From: Spinellus fusiger
Lineage: Eukaryota; Mucoromycota; Mucoromycetes; Mucorales; Phycomycetaceae
Direction of reading: 5' to 3'
Length of the DNA stretch: 64,000 nt
Assembly: GCA_025094145.1 (NCBI GenBank)
Contig: JALLLS010000102.1
Span: 1 to 64,000, forward strand
A program made the position numbers and the translations under genes. Shown here piece by piece: positions 48,069 to 59,987 of this stretch (positions are counted from its first letter, which is position 1; each line of letters begins with the position of its first letter). The notes below the pieces were generated by a model. The model had not been told where the DNA came from. It saw only the letters and a list, made by a program, of their open reading frames with translations, and did no database searches.

Positions 48069-49082
48069 ATGAAAGAAACCCTCCACAATGCCAATTTCCC
48101 CCAAGACACTGAGGGTCACGTGTACCATCTGGGAGTCAAACAGGGTCAGGTTGCTAACCGCATTCTCACTGTAGGGGACTCTGTGCGTGCCAAGGCCATT
48201 GCCCAATTACTGGACACAGAAGAACAGAGCGGCCATCCTACGTTCATCCGCCTGAGCCAGCGTGGCTTCCTCACCATCACTGGACGCTACAAGGGTGTTC
48301 CTGTGACCATTATGGCGATTGGCATGGGGAACTGCATGATGGATTTCTTTGTGAGAGAGACAAGAGCAGTCACAAGAGGGCCGATGGCCATTCTCCGCTT
48401 TGGCTCCTGTGGCAGTGTGGCCGCACAAGCACCTCCTGGATCAGTGATTGTGCCCAAGGCAGGCTACTGCATCCGACGCAACCTCAACTACTTTAGCTCG
48501 ATGCCCCCGCCTGCTGTGGAAGACCAGACACCCTCCAAGCGTATACCCACTGAGACTGAGAATGAGACGAGGGCTGAGACGAGGGCTGAGAATGAAAAGC
48601 CGTACACAATCTCTGGCCTGTTTGCTGCTGACAAGGAGCTCACGCATCTCCTGGAGACAGCTCTCCAGACAACCGTGGCTCCCCTGGGCCTGGGTGCCAT
48701 TGTGACAGGGGGTCTGAATGCAGATGGGTGCTCCTTCTACTCATCCCAAGGACGGCTGGACCCTCTTTTCTGGGACGACAATGAGACTGTGATTGCCGAT
48801 GCATTGGCCATGTACCCCACCACAGACTCTCTTGAAATGGAAACCTCCATGCTCTTTCATTTGGCCGCCTGTGCACGTGATCCCAAGCGGCCCATTCGTG
48901 CTGCTGGGTGCATGCAGGTGTTTGCCGACAGAGTGACGAACCAGTTCATTGAGCCCCATGTGGTGGCTGTTCTGGAGCCTGCTGTAGGAAAAGCAGTCCT
49001 GGATGTGTTGGTCCAGGTGTCGTTGGATGTCACTGAGCCATTGGAGGAGGCAGGCACAGTATGGGAGAGACGTCCTTTTTAG
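48069..49082 (+). CDS. Uridine phosphorylase (PNP/UDP phosphorylase family)
   Basis: Single exon, 337 aa. Family blocks: TVGDSVRAKAIAQLL at about residues 35-49 (phosphate loop, usually GDPxR), then IGMGNCMMDFFVRETRAV and GPMAILRFGSCGSV (about 90-120), GAIVTGGLNADGCSFYSSQG, SLEMETSMLFHLA (ribose-binding EME) and RAAGCMQVFADR. The reaction is uridine + phosphate to uracil + ribose-1-phosphate, in cytosolic pyrimidine salvage. Odd: Ser replaces Pro in GDPxR, and a charged low-complexity insert of TETENETRAETRAENE type (about residues 160-178) interrupts the domain. It has no intron, unlike most neighbours. Substrate choice (uridine or other nucleoside) cannot be fixed from sequence. Confidence 0.9.
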   Translation: MKETLHNANFPQDTEGHVYHLGVKQGQVANRILTVGDSVRAKAIAQLLDTEEQSGHPTFIRLSQRGFLTITGRYKGVPVTIMAIGMGNCMMDFFVRETRAVTRGPMAILRFGSCGSVAAQAPPGSVIVPKAGYCIRRNLNYFSSMPPPAVEDQTPSKRIPTETENETRAETRAENEKPYTISGLFAADKELTHLLETALQTTVAPLGLGAIVTGGLNADGCSFYSSQGRLDPLFWDDNETVIADALAMYPTTDSLEMETSMLFHLAACARDPKRPIRAAGCMQVFADRVTNQFIEPHVVAVLEPAVGKAVLDVLVQVSLDVTEPLEEAGTVWERRPF

Positions 49083-49330
49083 TTTTCAATCTTTTTATTA
49101 TTTTATTATTTTATTATTTTATTATAATAAATAAATAACAAATAACAAATAACAAATAACAAATGACAAATAATAACAACTCTTTGGGTATGTAGAGGGG
49201 GTAAGAGAAATAATGAAATTCAAATAATTAAATAAAATAAAAAAGACGTGACTCTTTTTTCAAATTTTATTCATCTTTCTACGTATCTGTGTCTCTGTGT
49301 TTCTTTTATAGACGTGCATCTACTCCCACC

Positions 49331-51094
49331 ATGGCATCTTCTCCTTTAGTGTCTCGCTCATTGAAACGTACGCCCCTGTTGTATAGTTGACCTTTTTACT
49401 GACGAGAGTTAGATATCAGTCCTCGCTCTGTTGCTGTGACTGCCGCTCGTGTACAAACAGTAAGCAACCAGACAACCCACAGTGCTACTATGCCCCCCCT
49501 GTCTCATACTGTTATTGTTTACTAGCGTTCTCTGCATGACTTGATGTTGAGAAAAAAGACTGGCCAGCCCATTGTATCTTACGGCAAGGGTGGACGGTAA
49601 GCACAACAGAGGAACCAACCCACTCACCCTCCCCTTCCCTTCCCTAAAAAAAAAAAGGTCATCTACCAATGGACATATTGCCACTGTGTTTGGCTGCACT
49701 GGTTTCCTGGGTCGTTATGTTGTTAGCAAGTTGGGTAAGTCCACTTGGAGGAGGTTGGCCGCGGGATTGACCCAAAAGAACAGCCAAGCAGGGCACGCAG
49801 GTGGTGGTGGCCTACCGTGATCCTGACGAGACCCGACACCTCAAGGTCACTGGTGATTTGGGACAGATCATTCCAATGGTAAATGAGACAGTGTCCATGG
49901 CAACACCCCCCTTGTCCATCGGGAGCGACTGACTCTCTTTGTGTCTAGGAATTCGACTTGAAGAACAAACAGACATTGGAGGAGTGTGTGCGTCACTCTG
50001 ATATTGTCTACAACCTGGTGGGCCGTGACTATGAGACAAAGTAAATACAGGAGAGCCATTGGGTTTTTTGTTACTGACCCATGCATGTCTTGTAACAGAA
50101 ACTACTCGTTTGAGGATGTCCATGTCCATGGCTCTCGTGCTATTGCAGAGGCCAGTGCAGAGGCAGGTGTGGCTCGCTTTGTGCAGGTGTCTGCCTTGAA
50201 TGCCAACGAGGACTCTGTCTCAAAGTTCCTTCGAACAAAGGCATTGGGTGAAAAGGCAGTGCGTCAAGTCATTCCTGAAGCCACCATTGTGCGTCCTGGC
50301 ACTCTCTGGGGCCACGAAGATCGCTTCTTGACAAGAATTGGTAGTAAGTCTACAGGACCCACTTCCTGTCCTCCCTACAAAAGAAAAAAGAAAAAAGAAA
50401 AAAGAAACCCCTCTCTTGTCTCTGATGTGTCTCTGATGTGTCTCTTGCTGTGTAGGCGGCAGTGGCTGGCAATACTGGGTGAATGGCGGACAGACCAAAA
50501 TCCGTCCTGTAGAAGTAAGTCTAAAAGCACACACACTGTTGACTCACACAGAAAAGGTGTTGGATGTAGCCCAGGCCCTGACAGTGATGCTGACTGCAGA
50601 ATCCACCATGGGAAAGACCTATGAACTCTACGGGTAACAAAAACCAATGCTGCTGTTTCTAGCCAACTCACCAGAGTATAGCCCCAAACAGTATACAGTG
50701 GAGCAAGTGTTTATGCTTGCACGCGAGATTTCCATGAAGCCCCTGCCCATTCGCTACTTCCCCACTGTGTTCACCAAGATGGTGGCTGCCTTCTTGGACA
50801 CACTCCCCTACAACCAGATGGTCAGCCCTGATCTGATTCAGAGAGTAGGTGGAAGAATAGACAGGAGGGTGTTCTTTATCTGATCCCTCGCCTCGTTTTC
50901 TTCAATAGATGTTGATGGACGATACCATTACACCTGGTGCATTGACCTTTAAGGATCTTTACATTGAACCCACGTCTTTGGAGAACGTAGCCATCCAGTA
51001 TCTCCGTCACTTCCGTAGCAATGCTGTGTTTGATTTGCCCTTTGAAAAGGGAGATGGTCAGATCCGAAAGGGTGTTTACCACATTATTGATTAG
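49331..51094 (+). CDS. NDUFA9: NADH:ubiquinone oxidoreductase 40 kDa subunit (NDUFA9-like)
   Basis: Eleven exons: 49331-49367, 49413-49459, 49526-49596, 49658-49734, 49784-49878, 49949-50040, 50099-50343, 50456-50514, 50557-50633, 50682-50844, 50909-51094 (382 aa). The N-terminus is a presequence (MASSPLVSRSLK...PRSVAVTAARVQT). The atypical SDR fold shows GCTGFLG (residues 64-70), QGTQVVVAYRD, LKVTGDLGQIIPM|EFDLKNK, VYNLVGRDYETKN, FVQVSALNANEDSVSKF, ATIVRPGTLWGHEDRFL and ELYGPKQYTVEQVF. The protein binds NADPH structurally at the matrix side of complex I. The first intron is ambiguous: 49381-49419 also keeps frame. Several introns are only 42-49 nt. Confidence 0.94.
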
Positions 51095-51795
51095 AAGAAG
51101 AGGGACTCTCTGTAAAGCAGGATTCAGTAACACATCAGTAACACATCAGTGCAAAGACACCTCATCCACTGAAGGAGGTTGGATAGTAGAAGTGGGTGGG
51201 ATTTATTTGCAGTATTTACACAACAGAGCAGAGCTAGTCCTTTTTTTTCTTCTTCCTTTCTACTATTTGTCTTTCTTCCAGGGCAATATAAAAGAAAAAG
51301 AAAAAGGCAGGTTCTGTGCGTCGGTAGTGAAGGAGGGGGGGAAGGCTATGAAGTGTTGAGTGTGTTACGGTTGGATTGTCAGTACCAGTGTCAGCCTTCT
51401 GTGATGGTGTCTGTCTCAGCTTAGCATGAGAGGGGGTGTGTGGGATATGTGAGGAGAAGGAGGAGGAGGAGGACTGCTTCCACACACACACAAGACAGTG
51501 GCGTGGTTGCTATGGACTACATAAAATATTAAGTCAAGAGGACAAAGGGCGACTTACTTTCTTCCCATCAGCCAATAGACTTCATGTGAAATGGAATAAG
51601 AAAGACAGAAGCATTCCCAAATAAGGGAGGACGAATGCGGCTCAGTCATTCCGCTTTGGAGTGTGAACCAAAATAAATATGGGTGCATTCAGTAGAGTGG
51701 CAGTTCTTTTTTATTATTGTTAAGAAAGAAGAAATGTAAAATTCATTGAGAATCAAGGCAGACTCAGCGCTTGAAATCTGCACGGAGCATTTGGA
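51095..51795. other. Intergenic region between convergent genes
   Basis: 3' flanks of NDUFA9 and the A20/AN1 gene. No gene is supported. Short purine- and pyrimidine-rich runs only (for example ggaggaggagga at 51459-51472). Confidence 0.6.
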
Positions 51796-52606
51796 CTAGA
51801 GGCTGTCGAGTCGTTGGAAAGACCGTCCTCCACGGGGTTTATCATTGAGTCTGGGGTTGTTCTTGGCGAGAATGCCTGCAATAGAAGAATAGGGTGAGAC
51901 AAGATTCATTGGATTCAAACACTCTTTACAGGAGAAACAAGCCTACCTTTGTCCATAGTGGCATGATCAAAGTCACACTGGTGCTTATCAGGATATCGAT
52001 GGGAGTCGCAAAACACATAGTCACAACGGCACTTGTTGCTGAGTTGTTTAGCAAGTGGAATCTGTAGGGAGAGAAGGGAGTCTTATCGTGAGTGACTTGA
52101 CAGATGAGAAGGATCTCTTCTAGAACAAGAAAAGACTGCAGTCCTTCTCAACGGCTGCTCATGAGAGAGAAAGAGAGAAAGAGAAAGAAGGAGCTCACCT
52201 TTAAATGACATGTAAAACAGCGGCCTTTGCTCTTTTGAGTAGGTCTTTTGTTCTCTTCTTCTTGCTCCACCTGCTCTATTAGCTCTGTAGGGTGGGTGGT
52301 GTGGATAGGCTCAATAGCATCATGCTCACTAGGGTCGACATGTTCTATATGCTCTACTTTTGCACTCGGGACATCCAGTACTTGTGCTCCCAACAGCTGA
52401 GTCATGGTAGAGGCAGGCAATTCTGTCGTCATACTAAGGACACTCTTCTTTTCACCATGTCTTTTTTTTTCTTGCTTACCTTGCTTAGAATGCTGCTCTT
52501 GCTCTTTGAAGCATTTCGAACACATCTGGTTGTATATTTTACTACCATAAAAACCACATCCAGCTGTACAGGGTGTAGGTCCGTTGACTGTGTTATTGTC
52601 TTCCAT
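51796..52606 (-). CDS. A20/AN1 zinc-finger (stress-associated) protein
   Basis: Minus-strand exons are 52606-52199, 52061-51947 and 51875-51796 (200 aa), phases 0 and 1, donors GTGAGC and GTAGGC. The A20 finger at the N-terminus has Cys13, Cys17, Cys29 and Cys32 (CTAGCGFYGSKIYNQMCSKC). The AN1 finger begins CFTCHLK at 130-136 and continues KCRCDYVFC, then HRYPDKHQCDFDH (to His169). The linker is acidic and His/Thr/Glu-rich, and the tail is basic (PRLNDKPRGGRSFQRL). A20 fingers bind ubiquitin; SAP and ZFAND5/6 relatives act in stress responses and proteasome delivery. The ATG at 52606 is chosen because the A20 finger follows at once; the open frame upstream is only a repeat-derived extension. 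Confidence 0.93.
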
Positions 52607-55600
52607 GGGTGTGAGTTGAGAGAAAGAGAGGCAAAAGAGAACAATGGAAGGAGCTGCAAATACGATGCTGACGTTGAGTAAGAATGAACTCTCCAACCAA
52701 TGATGACGTCTACCTTTGAAGGAAGTAAAATTAAGAGCGAGGAAGAAAGTGGATAAAATGGAAATAAGTAACGTGACTTGTCGAGACTGCATGAATAGCT
52801 CAGCCTGCAAGTCCAATGAAAGATGGGAGGGTGGTTGGAAGCATGGCCTTTTTACTGTAAATGGTTCTTTATTGATAGAGATGGGCAGACCCATTCTAGG
52901 TTGACTCTTTTTTCTTTTATTAAAAAATACAAAATATAGAATATAAAATACAAAATATAAAATATAAAATACAAAATACAAAATACAAGATACAAAATAC
53001 AAAATACAAGATACAAAATACAAAATACAAAATACAAAAATAAAGCAAAATGCGGGTTTTTAATATAGATGGGGCAATGGAGGGGTTGCTCATAGATACA
53101 TGCATAAAATAGTTCATAGTTCTATGCACAGACATACTCATGAAAATAGCCCATCCATTGATACTTTCTATCTCTATTTTCTATCATGGTGCTGTTTCTA
53201 TTTCTAGAGTAAGAATACACACTGTCTTGTTTTCATAGCCACTCTTCTTGTCTGGCCATTTCCTTCTTATTAGTGTTTGTAGAGTGTGAATAACACATTG
53301 AGATATTTCTGGGAGCAGTAGATCCAATCAAGTGACATTTCTATAGGAGTCCTCTCCCTTTTATATCTATAAATCTATATTAAATATTAGTATAAATCCA
53401 ACTCTTTGGCTTGTAACAATCACACTACGGAGAAGGCCATTTATCTACTCTATCTACTCTATCTACTCTACTTGCTATTGATCAGAAAATAAATCATATA
53501 GATTAAAATCAACTTTATTGATAAAACCATAACAAAGAAAGAAAGAAAAGGTGAAGATTTTATCCAATCTGATGACAAGACAGAGGCGATGATAAAACTA
53601 TAACAAACGAACCAGTATAATAAATAGCACACTAAACAATAATGTAAACATTGGAGAGGCATTTGATTCTACCCCTACTCATTATTCACAAAAGATAAAG
53701 AAAAGACAGCGTGCACTCTAAAGTACTACAATGACAGCTAGAACATGTCAATATTTACCCAAAGAAGTGGTATGTTTTTACAGTCAACACATCTCACTTA
53801 CCCGTACTACCCCAGTAGGACACGTGATAAGAATGCCTTGTCATCCGCATGATAGAATTTGTCTTTTCACGATAGAGTTTGTCCACAAAAAGAGATTCTC
53901 TTTCTCTTTGCATACAACAACAATGCCACTCAAGGATGATTATGCCTTTATTAATAGATAGATAAAGAATAGAAGGCATATCACCACTCGTAGATAATAG
54001 ACAAACCATCTACCTTATTCTACTTTGTGTGCCTGTCGTGCTGTTAGTGTTGCAATGTATCAATGGGATCATCTTGTTTATCAGGTAATAAGCCATCTAC
54101 TTGACTTTCTAAGGGTGCAAAAGAAACATGGCGTGGTAAAGACCTTTTTTTTTCTCTCTCTTCATAGTACATGGTACATAAATACATGTAAAAGTATTTA
54201 TAACAAGGCCTTTTTATAGTACTCTCCTCGTGCCATCGTACATCAAGGACTTGTCTGGCTTAATTTCTTATTCTTTTTCTTAGAATGCATTCATGGCAAG
54301 AACTATGCCACACATTTGATACACCCATCCCCTTATTTACCTGTCCTCTCCAAAAAAAAATATATACACTTCTATGTAACATTGAACAGGGAGACTCCAA
54401 GGCCAAAAAGAATAAAACAAGGAGAGAGTGAATACGTCTTGTTTAAAATAGACAGGGAGAGAATAAGTAGTCCAACAGAAAACAGAACTGGAAGGACATG
54501 TATGTGTGGAGTCTTTTTTTTCTTTTCTTTAAGGAAAACATTGAAAAAGAAAAAAGAAAAAGAAAAAGTGCCATACCAGCAAGTCAAGCCAATGTCTTTT
54601 CTTTTTGTACAGGGACTCTTTCTTATAAGTAATAATGATTTCCAAAAGATAGTTGAAGAAAAGACATTTGAAGAAAAGGTGCATATGTAGATGTTTGTTT
54701 GTTTGTTTTTGGTAGAAATACACTTTGCTTTTTATTGCCCTGCTCCATTGCTATTGATATCTTTCCTCCATTCACAGTACACCTTACTTGCTCCTATATT
54801 TCAACCCACAGATAAATAAGGATGAGTCATATGGCGTAATGCCAAGTGGTATAGTAGAAGCAGTGATTGTTTAAGAAACACTACAAATCATTATAACTCT
54901 TGCTGTTGCTGTAAAATACTCTCACAAATACATTAGTGCCTTTGGAGACGATAGCATAAACTACACCTATCCTCCCAATAGATATATTTGGCAGAAATAG
55001 AAATAGAAGGTTCTTTCATTATTATTTGCACTGAATTATTAAACAATGCTAAGACGTTCTTTGTTCGAGATTATTTCAAGATAAGAAGCTCCGAAATACA
55101 CGCCCTATCCATTGTATCGTAAGCTTGGTGGCTGAGATGGAATAACACTCTTAAAGTATTATCATTCTCTATACTGTCCTTGCATTAAAATAAAAGCAGC
55201 AATGTACTTTATAGATAAAGACATAAGAAGTTCATTGAAAAGTAATATTATTATTTCATTTTCTATAATTAAATATATTAAGCTTTGTTGAGCTTAAGTG
55301 TGAAGCTTCTAAATCATATGTAAAGTGTTTTATTTAATGTTGAACATGTCTTATCTATTTCGTCCTGATATTTATTTTCAAAATTATTCAACTCAATCGA
55401 GTGTGGCTGTATTAACACTTTCTTGAATAAGTATGTTAATCCAAATTATATACCTAATAACTTTTCTTTAGTAAACCATTGTCAAAATAGATATAAAAGC
55501 TGTTGTAAGTATGGCTATCTGCGCAAAAGTCATTAAGATTGTCCAAATAATGATAGATACCAAACAGAAAGTAGAGACATTATGATATGACCAAGAAATG

Positions 55601-56436
55601 GCAGCTTACTGTAAAGAATGAGTGAGATGAATCAGTTATACAATCCTATGAGCTAAATACTTTTTTTATACAGGACAGTTAGGTTGGAATATAAATACAT
55701 ACTTATTCAATGACCAAAATGTCAAGAGAAGCACACTAAAACACTACTGCTTCAGATTGATGTACAGAAATGATTCCAATCACTTGCATGTATTTGGAAA
55801 GCTCTCTTTATCAGTATAGAGTATATACTAACATTGAACAAGGTTGTCTGAATTATATACGGCACAACCAAGACACATTGAGAAGAGATATATTGAGTGG
55901 TGTACAGGATGCTGTTACCTCAGACCCCATTTATTAAAGAAACGAGAGGTGAACATTTAACAGTTTATAAATAAATAAATAAAACAGCTACAGAATTAAT
56001 GGTATTGAATAAAGCATCCAAGTCGTAGCGTATTTAATACAGTTGATGGATCTTTTAGAGATAATATAAAAGTACAACAGCCTGTATTAGAATGTATGTC
56101 TTTTGGTGGTGATTTCCTTGAAGTTCTTCTATCTGTAATAATCATCAAAGTATAAAAGAAGTATAAAAGAATAAAAAACAAGTTGAATAAATAAGAGCAG
56201 AGTTAATTGTACGTTAACTAAACCAATACCTTTGGACCTAAGAAGCTATTGACAACACCATCACATCAATGGATGATAAATAATAGCTGATACTATTCAG
56301 TGTTGCTAATAAAATAAATATTTATTTCCTCTTTTTCACTGCATTTCTATCTATTCTTTCTGAACTAAAGATTTTAATGAAGTAAAGAAGATACAATATG
56401 CTTATAGATTCAATCTAGGATTCTTGCATGTATTTG
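52607..56436. other. AT-rich gene-poor stretch
   Basis: No gene is supported. It holds the tacaaaa repeat at 52921-53040. The interval 56330-56436 may contain further remnants of the Fanzor relic (KDFNEVKKIQYAYRFNLG reads open at about 56370-56423), but this is weak. Confidence 0.5.
52921..53040. repeat. (aaaataca/aaatata)n tandem repeat
   Basis: About 15-17 imperfect 7-nt units of aaaatac, aaatata and aagatac. It makes an artificial Tyr/Leu/Cys/Ile-rich frame on the minus strand. Confidence 0.93.
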
Positions 56437-56839
56437 ATTTCTGTAGGAGCCTATAGCAAGTTATCCAGGTGCTAATACTACCAGAGTAATGACAATAAAG
56501 GGAAAAGGCGTGCGGAGGATGTTGACTAAAGAAAGATTCAGACTCTATCTTATCAATGAATTCAAAACATCGAGCCTGTGTCCTGAGTGCAAGTACTCAC
56601 CTTTGGAAACATTTAAACGTGTCAAGAACCCCACGCCCTATCAACGAACAAAAATGCCCAAAGTTAAATGTCATGGTCTTCTCAGGTCATTTCTTCTTAA
56701 TTTTATATTAAAAAAGAAACTCATTTCTCTCGTTTCAAATAGGTGTTCAAACTAAAATTGTATGAAAGACAAGACATTGAGGCTTTGGAGTCGTGATCTA
56801 GCTGCTACATTGAACTTTAGACATAGTCTAATGTCTTAA
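56437..56839 (+). pseudogene. Fanzor (eukaryotic TnpB homologue) C-terminal relic
   Basis: The plus strand reads ISVGAYSK, then after a frameshift GKGVRRMLTKERFRLYLINE, FKTSSLCPEC and TPYQRTKMPKVKCHGLLR. An intron (GTCATT...CAAATAG, 56687-56742) can be removed to give LLRCSN, one TAA stop, NC, and finally LWSRDLAATLNFRH before the terminal TAA (56837-56839). The zinc ribbon (CPEC ... RCSNxNC) sits before an xRDxAAxxNF block, which is the arrangement of TnpB/Fanzor: OrfB-type zinc ribbon plus last RuvC motif. Fanzors are RNA-guided nucleases carried by eukaryotic mobile elements. Here the N-terminal part and first RuvC motif are not recognisable. The stop and the frameshift near 56455 show that it is dead. 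The family call is by pattern memory. Confidence 0.7.
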
Positions 56840-59800
56840 AGGGAAGATGGTACCCTCTCATAGTGTTTTTGTAGATAGAACAAAAGAAAGCATGACTCCA
56901 TAGATACACCTAGAACCAATAAAAGGTCCCAAGCCTTCTGGTTCATCTCCATCCTTCTCCCTCATTATCACTGGAGCCTCGGTTGACTAACTGACGGAAA
57001 CCCATGATACAGGTAAACTACCTAAAAAGTGATAATGAAGTGTATCTTATTCGATTTTGTCATGCAAAAAGATATTATAATATTTAGTAAATTAGAACAG
57101 AAACAACAATGAATAAAAAACTTTTTTTCCTTTTTCAGCCAATTAAAAGTGTCTGTTCTCTCCGGGTTCTTAAATTGGACCTTTTTAAATTAAAACTGTT
57201 GCAATTCTTATGGCAAATGTCGACAGTAAAATATGTTGTAATTTTACTGTAGACATAATTCATAATGATGTGTAGATGAAGGCAGATTAAAAGGGCATCA
57301 TGTCGTTCTTATGATGGATGTAGATATTAATTCTAATAGTGACACCACCCAGTTGAATACAATGCATTGACCATCTTCCTCTATACAAGACATAGATCCA
57401 AGGCTATTCTTCATAAGACCTGTATTTTTCAGAGACATAGTGTTGGTATACAACTTTATTCTCTTAGCATGTCTGCTAATAATGCTCTACTCCATGTACT
57501 ATCTCTTTATCTGTGAAGACATCTGATAAATTTATGTTGAGTAGAGATATGTGCTATACCCTTATAAAACATTAGAAGCAAGTCAATAGAATAGATTAAC
57601 AACTACATACTATAGTGTTCTTGCCTATCTTTTGATTCTATAGGGAGATGAAAAGATTTCCTCTTTGTCAAATATTAACCAAGTAATGCCTGTCAAAGTG
57701 TTAGTGTCTACTCTTGGATGGATAAAACACTAGAGGCCCCTACTAAAAGAGCTAGTTCATAATAGAAACAATCTTTTCACACTTAAACACACACAATTGA
57801 CTCAATTAATAAAAAACTATTCTTCCGAAAAGCCTTGACTGTCCCTTGTTGACAGATAGACCAGAGATGGAAGTGCAACTAGCAAAGATATACTTTGAGC
57901 TAAAAATGTGTCAGACAAAAGAGAAAATGAACACCTATAATAAGAAATATCGTCTATTTGCTTCCTATTGAGAAAAGGCTTTATCCATTGTTACATGACA
58001 CTAGATACCAATATGTTGAACTATTATCTATTGAAAAACAAGAAACTCGACTGAAAACAAATTCAACCTTTGGGACAGTGTCTTTGATCTAAACTATTAA
58101 AAGTCAATAGGTCAAGACAATGATGTTTGAATGAACCATTGAATCAAAAGCAAAACACATTCTAGAAGCCTCCTTAGAGACAAGCACTGGAAGATAGTCT
58201 TAGTACAGTAAATACCTCATAGTAAGAGCTAGTATTTCAAAAGAACTAAAAGGCTATTATTGTAATACAAAATAGTATGTCTATGGAGGAGAACAATGAA
58301 TTTCTGCTATTGAATGAGCATAAAACATAGGTTGATTGTTTACACATCATTATGGCTTGTATCAACAATGAAATTAGACGTTATAACTAATGTTGACATC
58401 TGCCATGGGAATTGCAGCACTTTTTTTTATTTTTTATTTAAAAAAAGGTCCAATTTGATTATTTTAACCGTATAATTTTGGTGAAAAACCTGGATCTGTA
58501 TTGTTCCGGCTTTATCTCAATAGCGCCCATACCTACTTCCCCTCTGGATGGCGATTACCCGAGTAAATACCATTACCATACTTTCCTTTCCGATACATTG
58601 TCTATTTTGAAATAAAATACTATGAAAATAAGAACGATGATAATAATAATAATAATAATAATAAAGATCATTGACTCTCCTGAGAGTATAGTCTTATTTA
58701 ACATATCTTACATAGACAATATCTTACTGCGCCTATGGCTGCTGTTTATTCTATTTCATCTCATTACTATTACTATTCTTGTTATTAATACGACTGAGTG
58801 GTGTCTTAAATCCATTAGGTGTAAACATAATATTGGCTGAAAATGACTATCTTTATTTAACCATTTTTATCAGTCATCATTTAGGTAAGCAAATCAAGTT
58901 GATGCTAGACCGATGATTCATAATAGAGAGAATTACTTTGATTTTTAAGTGCCCATTACTCATATTTTCTGAGATAGATATAAAGATAGATATAAAGATA
59001 GATATAAAGATAGATGCAAAGATAGATGCAAAGATTACAGATAGTCTATCACTTGTATTCTTATTATTCCTACTATCTTTGAATCTAGTCTTATTGAGGA
59101 ATTCCCAATGTTTTGATTATTTCTTATTTTTCCATTCACAATTCACAATTCAAATGAACATGATACATGTCTGACATTTCATTCATTTAAACACTTGAAA
59201 CTACTTACAAATGATAATTAGCAGAGCAGCCTATCATATCATCAGTGTTCTATAGCTCATTTACTGTAGACTAATGCTTAAAATAGTGCATAGAATTCTC
59301 TTTCTTGACACCTTTACACTCTTCTTTATAAATATAGGAAAAAGAAAAAAGATAGAATGAGACTCCTTCCTTCTCTCAAGTGTAAGATCAGAAATAAAAT
59401 AGTGTTTGTTATCAATACAGTTTCCTATATTGAATATTTTTTTAGGATTTTCTTTCTTTACTCAAATGTTTTGCAAGTCCACTATCTCAGAACGTCAATG
59501 ACTCGGTTATTGGTATTAAAATAGGAGGTCATTAGACTCACTGGGATGTGTAAGACTAACTCATTCACCAAAAACACAGAAAAGAGAGTAGAATAGCTGT
59601 GCCATTCTCTTTGGAATGGGTTGTTTATTTGGAATGTAGGTTCTGCTCACACCCTTTCCTTCTTTCTACCTCAACAAGGTCGCATGATAGACTTAAATGT
59701 TTAGCAAGTCTAATCATATTTTCAGTTTGTACATCCTACACTTCTCTATTACGTTTATGGTGATAATTTCTGTATTTATTGAAGAAAGTAGTGGAGGGCT

Positions 59801-59985
59801 ACCACTTATAATAGGACCGTCCACAACACACAATTAATGACCCGCAGCTTAGAACACTCAGAAAGTAATACGAATTTCCATTTAAAGGTTTGCCTACCGA
59901 CCAAGACTATTTGTTTGTACTTTAGAATAAAATTTCCTAATCCTCTTCCAATCAAGCACAATTGACTTTTTAGTGTTACTTTACC
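56840..59985. other. AT-rich gene-poor stretch
   Basis: No gene is supported. Short (ATA)n at 58638-58663 and agatagatataa repeats at 58972-59034. Confidence 0.55.
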
Positions 59986-59987
59986 TA

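Noticed and set aside
52607..53141. Long N-terminal extension of the A20/AN1 protein and other frames over 52850-53140
   Set aside because: They are made by the 7-nt tacaaaa repeat.
57170..58460. Possible TIR pair (aaattggacctttttaaat and its reverse complement)
   Set aside because: The match is only about 19 bp of AT-rich sequence, and homology does not extend further.
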